DNA of 64,000 nucleotides from an uncultured Bacteroidia bacterium (GTDB lineage Bacteria; Bacteroidota; Bacteroidia; NS11-12g; UBA9320): NCBI GenBank assembly GCA_943789165.1, contig CALSTB010000004.1, positions 62,001 to 126,000 of the forward strand, read 5' to 3'. Shown piece by piece: positions 50,701 to 60,188 of this stretch (position 1 is its first letter; each line of letters starts with the position of its first letter). The notes under the pieces were generated by a model. It saw only the letters and a program-made list of their open reading frames with translations, ran no database searches and was not told where the DNA came from. The position numbers and the translations under genes were made by a program.

Positions 50701-51448
50701 GGTCAATGAGTAATTCTTGAAAGGGAATTTTCTCATTGGTCGTAAAGCGAATCGTGCCATTAACCAATTTGTATTGTACAGTAATCGGAATGCGTTTGTC
50801 GTCCTCTAAATAAAAGCTAATCGGAATTGTTTCGGTTAATACGCCAACACTCGTTTTAACGACTATAGAATCGGCAAATACAGAAACTTCATCTACATGA
50901 TTGTATCTGAGTTGGATGTCGTTTAAGTCGCCTCCTGGTTTAACCAAGAAATCATATTTTAACCCAGCTCCTTTGCCGTGGACGATTAAGTCAATATTGT
51001 CGTACAAGTCGGTATACCGAACATATCCAAAGTCTCGGACGTTGGACGCCCACGCATCAGCATCATCATTCAGGAAATAATTGATATAATAATCACTAAC
51101 TGATTCGCCAGAAATCTGTCTATTAGGGTTAGACCCAACAAACTCTAATTCAAAATGATGATAGTCAACCGTTTTTTCATGATTTGACGATTTGAATAGC
51201 TTCCTCTCGTTGTGTTCTGGATGTTCAACTACTTCGGCCCACTGCTGCGCGTCGTACTGCAATATGGAAATTGCCTGCTTTTTTAAGTAGATGATGGCGC
51301 CGTTTGTTTGCTTCTTGAAAGCAACAGCATCATTCCATTGACCCTTGTTTTCGGTTAGGTATTGTTGACCAGATGAAAAAATAGGACACACCAAACTTGC
51401 CATGATGAACAAGCATAAGTGATGATATAAGGATGTCTTTTTTTTCAA
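47720..51448 (-). CDS. SBBP-like beta-propeller surface protein with T9SS type B C-terminal domain
   Basis: 1242 aa; repeated YLGG…D…V/I segments; C-terminal VPNAFTPNGDNLNELW…NRWGEKVYDS. Confidence 0.9.
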   Translation of the reverse strand: MKKKTSLYHHLCLFIMASLVCPIFSSGQQYLTENKGQWNDAVAFKKQTNGAIIYLKKQAISILQYDAQQWAEVVEHPEHNERKLFKSSNHEKTVDYHHFELEFVGSNPNRQISGESVSDYYINYFLNDDADAWASNVRDFGYVRYTDLYDNIDLIVHGKGAGLKYDFLVKPGGDLNDIQLRYNHVDEVSVFADSIVVKTSVGVLTETIPISFYLEDDKRIPITVQYKLVNGTIRFTTNEKIPFQELLIDPEVVFATYAGNSVDNFGFTATYDSAGSLYAGGIATAPDNSFNRNGYYPTTPGAFSRTYGGGSSTDRFGAYMFPCDITLSKYSPDGSSLIYATYLGGAHNEYPHSIVVDKNGNLIVFGTTYSLNYPTTTNAFQKFNNGISDIIFTKFNSDGTGIIGSTFLGGSDVDGQNEEPILNFFYADNHRGEVIVDSNDIIYASTCTSSDDFPMKNAFQTKRNGRQDGMFIMMNADLSDLLWSSYLGGTDGDALYTVDLDSSGMVYASGGTKSDDLAKATAKIGNKAKGGISDGFIAILNPKDFSLTKIGYWGTSKYDQIFSLDIDFENKIYVVGQSMGAMPVIGTVYSDPGSGQFISKFDDALDNIEFSTVFGTGKQTPDITINAFLVDECRKIFVSGWGGKTSTKSFSSTSNLPITPDAYQKTTDGSDFYLMVLSKNAKELLYGTYFGGTQTNDHVDGGTSRFDKKGVIYQSVCASCPETNWQHAISDFPTTPGAYAEKNVSPRCSNAAFKIAFGNLNRKPQLQDTLFTFGALDTFSFLYHIFDPDDDSLFVTLSPNAKTSPHMVSYKPFSKALEHWTQNIKITAGCDEVGDTLEMGVYVIDQGCPGVLDSQATICFVITPPPILEPPVTVCLNFIGDEAVKLSWDPIPFSKYFSHTTLYKISPNGDTTELGTYNSINGATYTDNDVIDPKRTNYEYFLVVTNLCGKEGSPSYKVSTTKEFEFPIESTYIVTATVTDDNHVKVVWLHSNETDFGYYDIYRKKNSDKEIFEYYASTYELYDTFFIDKNVSVNDQSYCYAIVVNDNCGHRSKHSNLGCTIVLEGISEPFEHRLWWNEYSDWPAGVNEYVLSRSVDTGSLRPVVSTAFDNRYYQDTSWDYCWGGYWYRVTGMENGGGYDAESQSNRIYLIQPPLLHVPNAFTPNGDNLNELWGIVPVFVKEYEVQVYNRWGEKVYDSNNVKTDWDGFYKGKQASNTVYIYKIRYTGWDRSVHHRKGTVTVIK

Positions 51449-51539
51449 ATCTAGTTTATCAAAGATAAAGCATGCGTTTCGAAACCTGTCGAACGCTCTA
51501 AAATATGACGAACTAGTGAGGCCTTTCGTTGCCTGAGAC

Positions 51540-53843
51540 TTAATAGCCTATGGGGTCAAAGTTCAGTACTTTGACTTTGTAAGAGTACCTTCGACCGTTC
51601 GGAATTGTGACTGTAATTGTCACCATTGTATCGCTAGTGATTGATCTAAAACTAAAATCTGGTTCCCATACTATTGTCGACAAGCGATGTCCTTCTTCAA
51701 ATGGCTGCATCTCAATAGGTACAGCTTCACCATCAATCGTCATGGTAACAGTAGATCCTTTGATCTCTTGATCGATGGAAAACGACCAATAACGGAAGAC
51801 CATCATTTTAGTTAGGTTACCTTCCGGCGGCCAAGCAACAAATTGCTCTTTATACAAGTTGGTATCCATGCTTCCGCTGTCATCAGAAGCCCATATAGCA
51901 CAGGCGTTTTCAGTCGAACCATGACCCATGGCTAAACAGTTGGGATATAAAAGCCATCTGCGTCTTCCCACATTAGAATAGTTGATGTCGGCAAAAAATG
52001 AAGTTACCGCAAACGTTGTGGTAAATTCATTGGTCAATAAGGAGTTTCGAGCCGCATGAGCTCCTTCATCCGTATAACAACTCCATCTTTTATCTGGTGT
52101 ATTGCTGAGTAACTTATTCGCCTCCATCATTAAGGCAGCTTGCTGACACCAGTCATTTAATTCTGGATCTAGGTATATATCTGGAACACCAGCTTGACGT
52201 CTAAAGTAGTTGATTCGATCTTCTACCTTTTGCTGAATGTCATCATCAATTTCTCCAGGGTTGCACGCCGCCTTAGAGCCATTCCAAGTGTATCCGCCCA
52301 CCTTCATTCCAGCAACAGTCTCCTCTCGAACTCGCGTCATATAGTAGTTGTTGTAAAAATCTTCTTTAGCCATGTAGTCCAATTTGTTTGCCCAAACCGG
52401 ATTGTCAGGCTGTGCTTTGATGTGTTTCAGAATAACTTTTTTGGCCATTCGATACTCCTTGTCTTTGATAAGGGCATCCATGTATGCTACCACAATCTTT
52501 TCAACGTCTTCAGGTAACTTCGTTAAGTCAGCTTTGTGCATCATTAAGTCGTACAAGGCACCTTGCTCGCTAGTTTCGAGTTTCTTGTCTTTGTTTTTTG
52601 AGATTAGTGATGACCGCAAATTTGACAATGAGGCATTGCTTCCATAGATGGTTTCAGCCTGAACGATCAATTGGTTTGCAAGTTTTATAGAATGACTCTT
52701 AGCAGCGTAATCAATGATTACTTCATATCGCGACTGCAGCATACCTGCGGTGTTTTCTTTAGAAGTTGCAATGATGTATTTATGAGCAATGTAGTTCGAC
52801 ATGTCAGGGTAATTGAACTTGCTGAAATACTTCACCAATTGCCATAAAACGTTCTCTGGTTTTTCTTCAATAAATTGGTCGCTTTTCTTGTATTGATTGA
52901 CCAATTTTGACTTGTTTCTATCGACCTTTTGAATCGTAAATTCTTTCAGCATGGTGTCTAGCTGAGCCGTGTCTTTGTGCTCGTACAGATTTCTCATTAG
53001 GTACAAATACAAGGCATTTTCTTTTTTAACGAAAAGGGTGTCGGTTGGGAAAAAGTTTAGAATGTATTTGATTTTTTCCATCATTAAAGAGGATGGAGGT
53101 AGTTTGTCGATTTGCTGCTTGGTTACTTCTTTCTGGAAGTAGTCAATTCGTGGATTGCCACCAAAAACTTTTCTGGCCGCTTCAAGATATAGATTGGCAG
53201 AATCGTATTGTTGTTTGCGCCAGTATTGGTCAGCAAAATACACGAATGCTTCTGACATGACTGGCACTGCTTCCAAACCTTTGGCTTGCTGTTCGTTGGC
53301 CCAAACAATTACTTTTCTGTATTCCTCTTCACCTAAGGTAGTGTCTTCTTGCATTAACCAACATTTGCCAATCCAATAAATGGCGGACATGTCACCATTT
53401 AACTCAAAACTGGTGGTGTATGATTTGATAGCTCCTGTGTATTTATTAATGCGGTAGTCGGCAGCACCTTCTTCATTACTTAACATGACAAAACTATCTA
53501 CCAATGGCAGATACTCAGGGAAGAATTCTCCGTCCGCCTTGTATTTTCCTTTTTCCAACGCCTTAATGCCAAATTTCAAAGCTTCTGGATATTTAGTACT
53601 TAAAAAAGGATCACGGATGATACTGAAGTACACCTTGGCCTTTAAAAAGTATATCTCTGGATTCTTTTTGTATAACGGATCTTCTTCAGAATCTTCCGCT
53701 AGTTTTAAGGCACGTTTTAGATTTCCGTCTTCTAACGCTAAAATGATACGATCTGCTTGACCATAACTAAAGGTAGAGCCGCATACTAACAACAGAACTA
53801 GGAAACTTAATTTTTGGATACTCTTCATCGCTTTTTCTAACAT
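51540..53843 (-). CDS. TPR-rich secreted protein with C-terminal CAP/SCP-like domain
   Basis: 767 aa; INYFRRQAGVPDIYLDPELNDWCQQAALMM…HAARNSL…GRRRWLLYPNCLAMGHGSTENACAIWASDD. Confidence 0.8.
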   Translation of the reverse strand: MLEKAMKSIQKLSFLVLLLVCGSTFSYGQADRIILALEDGNLKRALKLAEDSEEDPLYKKNPEIYFLKAKVYFSIIRDPFLSTKYPEALKFGIKALEKGKYKADGEFFPEYLPLVDSFVMLSNEEGAADYRINKYTGAIKSYTTSFELNGDMSAIYWIGKCWLMQEDTTLGEEEYRKVIVWANEQQAKGLEAVPVMSEAFVYFADQYWRKQQYDSANLYLEAARKVFGGNPRIDYFQKEVTKQQIDKLPPSSLMMEKIKYILNFFPTDTLFVKKENALYLYLMRNLYEHKDTAQLDTMLKEFTIQKVDRNKSKLVNQYKKSDQFIEEKPENVLWQLVKYFSKFNYPDMSNYIAHKYIIATSKENTAGMLQSRYEVIIDYAAKSHSIKLANQLIVQAETIYGSNASLSNLRSSLISKNKDKKLETSEQGALYDLMMHKADLTKLPEDVEKIVVAYMDALIKDKEYRMAKKVILKHIKAQPDNPVWANKLDYMAKEDFYNNYYMTRVREETVAGMKVGGYTWNGSKAACNPGEIDDDIQQKVEDRINYFRRQAGVPDIYLDPELNDWCQQAALMMEANKLLSNTPDKRWSCYTDEGAHAARNSLLTNEFTTTFAVTSFFADINYSNVGRRRWLLYPNCLAMGHGSTENACAIWASDDSGSMDTNLYKEQFVAWPPEGNLTKMMVFRYWSFSIDQEIKGSTVTMTIDGEAVPIEMQPFEEGHRLSTIVWEPDFSFRSITSDTMVTITVTIPNGRRYSYKVKVLNFDPIGY

Positions 53844-53880
53844 GTCACTTCAACAAACAATAATAAGTTGATTAAATATA

Positions 53881-54189
53881 TTACTCAAATTTGGCTGAAA
53901 CTATTTTAGTGCTCCACGCCTCAGGCTTGTCCGCAAACTTTGCTTTCGTCTGCTTCCACGTTTCATCAAACAATGATGACGACCTGTATTTATTTAAACT
54001 ATTTTCACTGTCCCATATGCTTCTAGTAAAGTAAATAATACCAGATTCATTGGAACTTGTTTCTTTCAACAATTCAACTCCGAGACAACCTTCGGATGCA
54101 GCAATTAGGGGTTTTTTAGATTCAAACAATGCCTCGAAAGGCAAGGCTTCTTCAGGTCGAAAGACCATTTTTACAATGCGCGTAATCAT
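53881..54189 (-). CDS. Antibiotic-biosynthesis-monooxygenase-like (ABM) protein
   Basis: 102 aa; ITRIVKMVFRPEEALPFEALFESKKPLIAASEGCLGVELL. Confidence 0.8.
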   Translation of the reverse strand: MITRIVKMVFRPEEALPFEALFESKKPLIAASEGCLGVELLKETSSNESGIIYFTRSIWDSENSLNKYRSSSLFDETWKQTKAKFADKPEAWSTKIVSAKFE

Positions 54190-54953
54190 CGCTTTTCAAT
54201 CATTATGGTTTGACCACGCTTTAAACCATACATACGTTTAGCGCTTCCTCGGTAAACGGAAATGGTTAACATTCCTGATGTATTGAAATAACAATACGTG
54301 CCACCTCCTTCATATGAGCGTAATTCTGATGTTATTTTAGAAATACGTTCATGTCTGCTCAAAATGATGTCGAATGACCCGCCGCTAACGAACTGGTCGA
54401 ACACCTGTTTTGAGATGTTGGTGTAACACGTTTCACGAGAGTCAAAATACACAACATGCCCGTGAAGCATCTTCTCAGTAGTAACGGGATGCAACGGTGT
54501 TTTAATATGTAACTGGTCGGGTAACATCGGCTTTTGGTCGGATAATTGCCCGTCAACTAACTGCTTGGCCAGTGGGCCAAAACAATCGACCACAGATTCT
54601 ATGTGTTGCCCATCATACGTACCCACTACCTTAATATCATTTGAATCCTCACCTAATAGAATAGTTGCTAAACCACTGTTATAGGTTAGTATGAATTGAT
54701 TGTTGTATTCGAATAATATGATCTCTTGATGTGCAATACGTTTATCGAAATCAATGGCAATGATGTGGACTGTCTTATCTTGAAACTGGTCTTGTACCAA
54801 GGTAAATACATAAGCCGCTTCGTTGATGTCATTTGGATGAATGTCGTGAGAGACATCAAAGATGTTTTGTTGCGCACAATGACGTGTCAACCACGCCCTA
54901 GAACGCACAGTTTGAAAGGAATTTGGTCCGAAATCGGTTAAAAGTGTTATCAA
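54186..54953 (-). CDS. SAM hydroxide adenosyltransferase (DUF62) family; start uncertain, possible TTG near 54953
   Basis: ITLLTDFGPNSF, DVSHDIHPNDINEAAYVF. Confidence 0.82.
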   Translation of the reverse strand: MITLLTDFGPNSFQTVRSRAWLTRHCAQQNIFDVSHDIHPNDINEAAYVFTLVQDQFQDKTVHIIAIDFDKRIAHQEIILFEYNNQFILTYNSGLATILLGEDSNDIKVVGTYDGQHIESVVDCFGPLAKQLVDGQLSDQKPMLPDQLHIKTPLHPVTTEKMLHGHVVYFDSRETCYTNISKQVFDQFVSGGSFDIILSRHERISKITSELRSYEGGGTYCYFNTSGMLTISVYRGSAKRMYGLKRGQTIMIEKR

Positions 54954-55037
54954 ACTATTTTTTATTTGGAAACCGCTTAAATTTGAAAACGAAATTAACG
55001 TTTCGGGATAAATAAAAACGATTAAAGCTAAATTCAT

Positions 55038-55993
55038 TTGACAGAAAAATCCATCCGGGTTGAAGCCATTAACCCTTCTCAATTTTTTGGTACCGAAAAC
55101 AAGAATCTAAAATTCTTGCAAAAACGTTTTCCTACATTAAAGCTAACCTCCAGGGGTGATGAAATAAAAGCCAGTGGGCCTGAAGACCAAATCATTGTCT
55201 TTGAAGAGAAACTCGGTGAGTTAATTCAACAATTATTGAACAATCCATCGATTTCTGACGGAGAGGTTGAGACCATTTTAGAAGGTGAGCCACATCCTAA
55301 AACAGAGAAAGAACAAGACCTAACCAAGGACGTCTTGGTGTACGGAAGTAGAGGCAGGATCATCAAGCCACGAACCAAAAATCAGCAAAGCTTGGTTAAA
55401 GGCGGTTGATGCGCATGACGTCGTTTTCGCGGTTGGACCTGCCGGTACTGGGTAAAACCTATACGGCAGTCGCATTGGCTGTTCGTGCCTTAAAAAGAAA
55501 AGAAGTTAAGAAGATAATTTTAGCTCGACCTGCCGTGGAAGCGGGTGAGAGTTTGGGATTTTTACCTGGAGACTTAAAAGAAAAGATTGATCCATACCTA
55601 CAGCCATTGTACAATTCCCTGTTGGACATGATGCCGTCTGATAAATACATGAAGTACATTGAAAATGGTACAGTTGAAGTCGTGCCACTTGCCTTTATGC
55701 GTGGTCGGACTTTGGATAACTGCTTTGTTATTTTGGACGAAGCCCAAAATGCGACTGAGACTCAGTTAAAAATGTTTTTAACACGTATGGGACCAAACGC
55801 GAAAATGATTGTAACAGGTGATATGAGCCAGGTGGATTTACCACGTAACCAAACCTCAGGTTTGCAAGGCGCCATCCGCATGTTAAGTCGCATTAAAGGA
55901 ATTGCGATTGTGGAGCTTGATGTAATGGATGTAGTAAGGCACAAATTGGTCAAAGTAATTATCAAGGCCTACGATAGAAAAAAAGAAGATTGA
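55038..55993 (+). pseudogene. PhoH-family ATPase interrupted by two +1 frameshifts (or sequencing errors)
   Basis: ORF1 ends …[14 protein letters not shown]; middle frame decodes [17 protein letters not shown]; third frame decodes [14 protein letters not shown]…. Confidence 0.85.
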
Positions 55994-56194
55994 GAATCTA
56001 CAATTAACACCTATTTAGATGCCTTCTAAATTAATAATTGTGGGTATTTTCAATCTTAAAGCCTTTTAAAGGAGTTTATATTTGCCGCGTTTGCGAACCC
56101 GTAATATTAAGGTCAGTTTTAATTGTAATTGGCTGAAAATGAAAAGTTTGCAAATTGAAACGAAGAAATAAAATTTTAATAAAAAACAGATTTA

Positions 56195-57049
56195 ATGTCA
56201 GGAAGTTTCTATAGTAATTCAACATTCGTAGCGATCGTCATATTGGCGATTGTGTTATTGTTGATTGCTGCTTTGATGGTTTGGGTACTTCGCCATATCA
56301 CGTCGATCTTAAAAGAGAACACAGATGTGGAAGTTGAACCAAGTTTTTACGAGAGAACCATTAAACCAAAAATGGATTCTTGGAATCCTACCATTGTTAC
56401 TTTATTAGTAATCGGTGGCTTAGTGGGTGTGTTGTTCGTTTACGGTTACGACTATGGGTGGACAGAGATTGGTGTTCAGCAAGGTTATGCCCCTGATCAA
56501 CCAATTAATTTCCCGCACGACAAACACGCTGGTGCGATGGGTATCGATTGTCAGTATTGTCATACCACTGCTGGTAAAAGCAAGCACGCGAGTATTCCAT
56601 CAGCCAACACCTGTATGAATTGTCATAAAGGAGCACAGTTGCGAGACAACTACGGCGGTAAGGTGTCACCAGAGTTGATGAAGCTGTATACCTCCGTTGG
56701 ATTTGATCCTGAAACATCGTCTTACGATGAAGACGCGGAAACGTATCCGATTAAATGGGTGCGTATCCATAACTTACCTGATTTGGCTTATTTCAATCAC
56801 TCTCAACACGTCACTGTGGGGAATGTTGAATGTCAAACTTGTCATGGACCAATAGAAGAAATGGCGAAAGTCGAGCAATTCTCAACCTTACAAATGGGTT
56901 GGTGTGTGAATTGTCACCGTCAGCGCGGTATTGATGTGAAAAACAACAAGTACTACGAAGACGTACATAAGGAAATGAAAGCAAATAAAGAACATTACGT
57001 AACGGTTGCCCAAAACGGCGGCTTGGAATGTTCTAAATGTCACTATTAA
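56195..57049 (+). CDS. actA: Alternative complex III subunit ActA, multiheme cytochrome c
   Basis: Heme motifs CQYCH, CMNCH, CQTCH, CVNCH, CSKCH. Confidence 0.88.
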   Translation: MSGSFYSNSTFVAIVILAIVLLLIAALMVWVLRHITSILKENTDVEVEPSFYERTIKPKMDSWNPTIVTLLVIGGLVGVLFVYGYDYGWTEIGVQQGYAPDQPINFPHDKHAGAMGIDCQYCHTTAGKSKHASIPSANTCMNCHKGAQLRDNYGGKVSPELMKLYTSVGFDPETSSYDEDAETYPIKWVRIHNLPDLAYFNHSQHVTVGNVECQTCHGPIEEMAKVEQFSTLQMGWCVNCHRQRGIDVKNNKYYEDVHKEMKANKEHYVTVAQNGGLECSKCHY

Positions 57050-57074
57050 TCTAATCTCAACGTTTTATATATCA

Positions 57075-60000
57075 ATGAGTAATTCTGAAAATAAATACTG
57101 GAGAGGAATTGAAGAGTTGGAGGCAAATCCTGCCACATTAGAAAATGTCAGCAATGAATTTTCTGATAAGCTTCCAATGGAAGAAATTCTAGGCGACTCG
57201 GAAGAGTTGTCATCAAATCGAAGAGACTTCCTGAAGTTCTTTGGATTTAGCGTTAGTGCAGTTGCTTTAGCAGCTTGTAACAAAACACCAGTGAAGTACG
57301 CAATGCCGTACATCAACAAACCTGAAGAGGTTACCCCAGGACAGGCTTTGTATTATGCAACCACTTGTGGTGTACATAATGAAGGTTTCCCAGTAATGGC
57401 TAAGGTACGTGAAGGTCGTCCAATTAAATTAGACGGTAACCCAAACAGCCCACTAAGTCAAGGCGCTATGAGCGCAGCTGGTCAAGCAAGTATCTTGTCT
57501 TTATACGACGTTAACCGTTTGCCACATCCAAAGATTGATGGTGAGGATGAAGAAGATTGGAAAAACGTTGATAAAAAAGTAAATAGCATCCTTGCAGGTG
57601 CAGCAGGCAAACCCGTTTATGTTGTTTCTAGAACGGTTACTAGTCCAATTCTAAAAGCTTCGATTGAGAAGTTTATGGAAGCGCACAATGCAACACATGT
57701 AGTATATGATCCAATTTCGTATTCAGGTATTACCAAAGCAAATCAAGAAAGTTTTGGTCAAGCGGTAATTCCTTCATACAACTTTGATAAAGCAGACGTC
57801 ATCGTAAGTTTTGGCGCTGATTTCTTAGGAACTTGGATATCACCAACAAAATTCACAGCGGATTATTCTAAAAATAGAGTCCCAACTCCAGAGAAGCCGG
57901 AGATGAGCAAGCACTACCAAATCGAGTCTCTATTGAGCTTGACTGGTACCAATGCTGATTACCGCTATTCTATCCCTGCGTCAAAGCAAGGAAAATACCT
58001 TGTTAGCTTGTACAATATGCTTTCAAGTGGAAGTGGAGAATTAGAATTGCCAGGAAATGCGTTGAAGCAGATTGCAGCAGAGCTAAAAGCGGCAAATGGC
58101 CGTGCTCTAGTAGTATGTGGATCTAACGACAAAAACGATCAAGTGATTGTGAACGCCATTAACGACCTATTAGGTAGTTATGGAAACACAATCAACTTAT
58201 CAGCATCTATGAATCTTTCTGACTACGACGAAGCGGCATTTGAGTCGTTTGTATCTAAAGCAGGAAGCGCAGGTGCTATCGTAATGTTAGGAGCAAATCC
58301 AGTGTATTCTTATAACAATGGTACCAAATTAGTGGCTGCCTTAGCCAAGGTGCCAGTGATTTCAACAGCAATGGTAGTGGATGAGTCGTCTAATGGCGCA
58401 GCTGTTCACGCTCCAACGAACCATACATTAGAATCTTGGGATGTGTATCAGCCAATGAATGGTCATTATGTGACTTCACAGCCTGTCATTTCTAAGGTAT
58501 TTAATACAAGAAGTGCTGCCGAGTCATTACGTGCTTGGGCAGGAGAAGATATCGCAATGGGCGATGATCAAGCAAGCCATCAGTGGGTTGTTGATTATCT
58601 AAAAGGCTTAGGAGTTGATGCTAATAAAGCATTGCACGATGGTTTTGTAGATCAAACACCTTCAGCAAGTAGCGCAACATTTGCTGGTTCAGTAAGTGCT
58701 GCAAGCTCAGCGATCAATGCAAATTACAAGGCTTCAACAGGTTTTGATTTAGCCTTATACCAAAAAGTCGGCATATTAGATGGCAATTCAGCATTGAATC
58801 CATGGTGTCACGAGTTACCAGATCCAGTAACGAAAGTTACCTATGATAACTATGTGTCTATCTCAAGACATGATGCTGAAACCAATGAATGGGAGCAAGG
58901 TGATATTGTAAAGGTATCAGCGAACGGCGTTGAAATAGACGCACTACCATTAATGATTCAGCCAGGTCAGGCTAGAGGCGTTATCGGAATCGCATTGGGA
59001 TATGGAAGAAATGTCCAAACGACATTAGACAACGATTTAGTTGACTTAGGTAAAAATGCATACCCATTTGTTCAATCGAGTGCTACAGGAACCAACTATA
59101 TGGTTCAAAATGTAACGATTGAAAAAGTAGATTCTGGATATGAGTTCGCTCAAACACAAACCCACCACATGATTGAAGGTCGGGATTATTTGAGAGAAGC
59201 GACTATCGACGAATACAAAGAGAACAACGCAGTTCGCAACGAACATAAATTCGAGACCGTTTCATTGTGGAGCGATTACGATTATTCAAAAGGACATCAC
59301 TGGGCAATGGCGATCGATATGAACGCTTGTACTGGTTGTGGTTCTTGTGTTGTGAGTTGTCATATTGAAAACAACGTACCAGTTGTTGGTAGAACTGAGG
59401 TTCGAAGAAGACGTGATATGCACTGGTTGCGTATTGATAGATACTATTCTTTTGAAGCGGACGCTGATGAAACAGCATCAGTTCGAGTTGGCCCTTCTAA
59501 CGTTGATCAAGATTTCAAAAAAGGAGAATGGTCAACCAAGGAAAATGAATTGGCTGGTTTAGATAAGGTCTCTAAAAAGGGAGATAAGGACTTCGGTCAC
59601 TACGACAGTGTAAAGGTTGTACACCAACCTGTTATGTGTCAACATTGTGATCACGCACCGTGTGAAACAGTTTGTCCAGTATTGGCAACTACACACAGTA
59701 GCGAAGGTCTTAACCAAATGACGTACAACAGATGTATTGGTACCAAGTATTGTGGTAACAACTGTCCGTATAAAGTTCGTCGTTTCAACTGGTTCAGATA
59801 CAACAAGAACTCTAAGTTCGATTACCATTTCAACAACGAATTGGGTAGAATGGTATTAAACCCAGACGTAACAGTTCGTTCTAGAGGGGTAATGGAGAAA
59901 TGTAGTTTCTGTGTTCAGAACATTCAAATGGCTAAGTTAAATGCCAAGATTGAAAACAGAAAAGTAAAAGATGGTGATGCACAAACAGCTTGTGCGAAAG

Positions 60001-60173
60001 CTTGTCCTTCAAACGCAATTGTATTTGGTGACAGAAATGATCCAAATAGCAGAATTGCTAAGATGTTCAAGAATGACCGTTCGTATAAAATGTTGGAAGA
60101 AGTAGGAACAGATCCTTCTGTGTTGTACTTGACCAAGATTAGAAATAGAAAAGAAGAAGTTCAACATTCATAA
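57075..60173 (+). CDS. actB: Alternative complex III subunit ActB (molybdopterin-oxidoreductase-like plus Fe-S)
   Basis: NRRDFLKFFGFSVSAVALAAC; CTGCGSCVVSCHIENN, CQHCDHAPCETVCPV. Confidence 0.92.
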   Translation: MSNSENKYWRGIEELEANPATLENVSNEFSDKLPMEEILGDSEELSSNRRDFLKFFGFSVSAVALAACNKTPVKYAMPYINKPEEVTPGQALYYATTCGVHNEGFPVMAKVREGRPIKLDGNPNSPLSQGAMSAAGQASILSLYDVNRLPHPKIDGEDEEDWKNVDKKVNSILAGAAGKPVYVVSRTVTSPILKASIEKFMEAHNATHVVYDPISYSGITKANQESFGQAVIPSYNFDKADVIVSFGADFLGTWISPTKFTADYSKNRVPTPEKPEMSKHYQIESLLSLTGTNADYRYSIPASKQGKYLVSLYNMLSSGSGELELPGNALKQIAAELKAANGRALVVCGSNDKNDQVIVNAINDLLGSYGNTINLSASMNLSDYDEAAFESFVSKAGSAGAIVMLGANPVYSYNNGTKLVAALAKVPVISTAMVVDESSNGAAVHAPTNHTLESWDVYQPMNGHYVTSQPVISKVFNTRSAAESLRAWAGEDIAMGDDQASHQWVVDYLKGLGVDANKALHDGFVDQTPSASSATFAGSVSAASSAINANYKASTGFDLALYQKVGILDGNSALNPWCHELPDPVTKVTYDNYVSISRHDAETNEWEQGDIVKVSANGVEIDALPLMIQPGQARGVIGIALGYGRNVQTTLDNDLVDLGKNAYPFVQSSATGTNYMVQNVTIEKVDSGYEFAQTQTHHMIEGRDYLREATIDEYKENNAVRNEHKFETVSLWSDYDYSKGHHWAMAIDMNACTGCGSCVVSCHIENNVPVVGRTEVRRRRDMHWLRIDRYYSFEADADETASVRVGPSNVDQDFKKGEWSTKENELAGLDKVSKKGDKDFGHYDSVKVVHQPVMCQHCDHAPCETVCPVLATTHSSEGLNQMTYNRCIGTKYCGNNCPYKVRRFNWFRYNKNSKFDYHFNNELGRMVLNPDVTVRSRGVMEKCSFCVQNIQMAKLNAKIENRKVKDGDAQTACAKACPSNAIVFGDRNDPNSRIAKMFKNDRSYKMLEEVGTDPSVLYLTKIRNRKEEVQHS

Positions 60174-60188
60174 AAAAAGGTAGAAATA

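Noticed and set aside
33855-51448. Adhesin/T9SS giant proteins as a novel system
   Set aside because: PKD/SBBP repeats with gliding-type C-terminal domains are common in Bacteroidota; no unusual linked genes seen.
55399-55455. Programmed ribosomal frameshifting in phoH
   Set aside because: Two closely spaced shifts with no slippery-site/pseudoknot context in a gene normally in one frame; extra-G errors are simpler.
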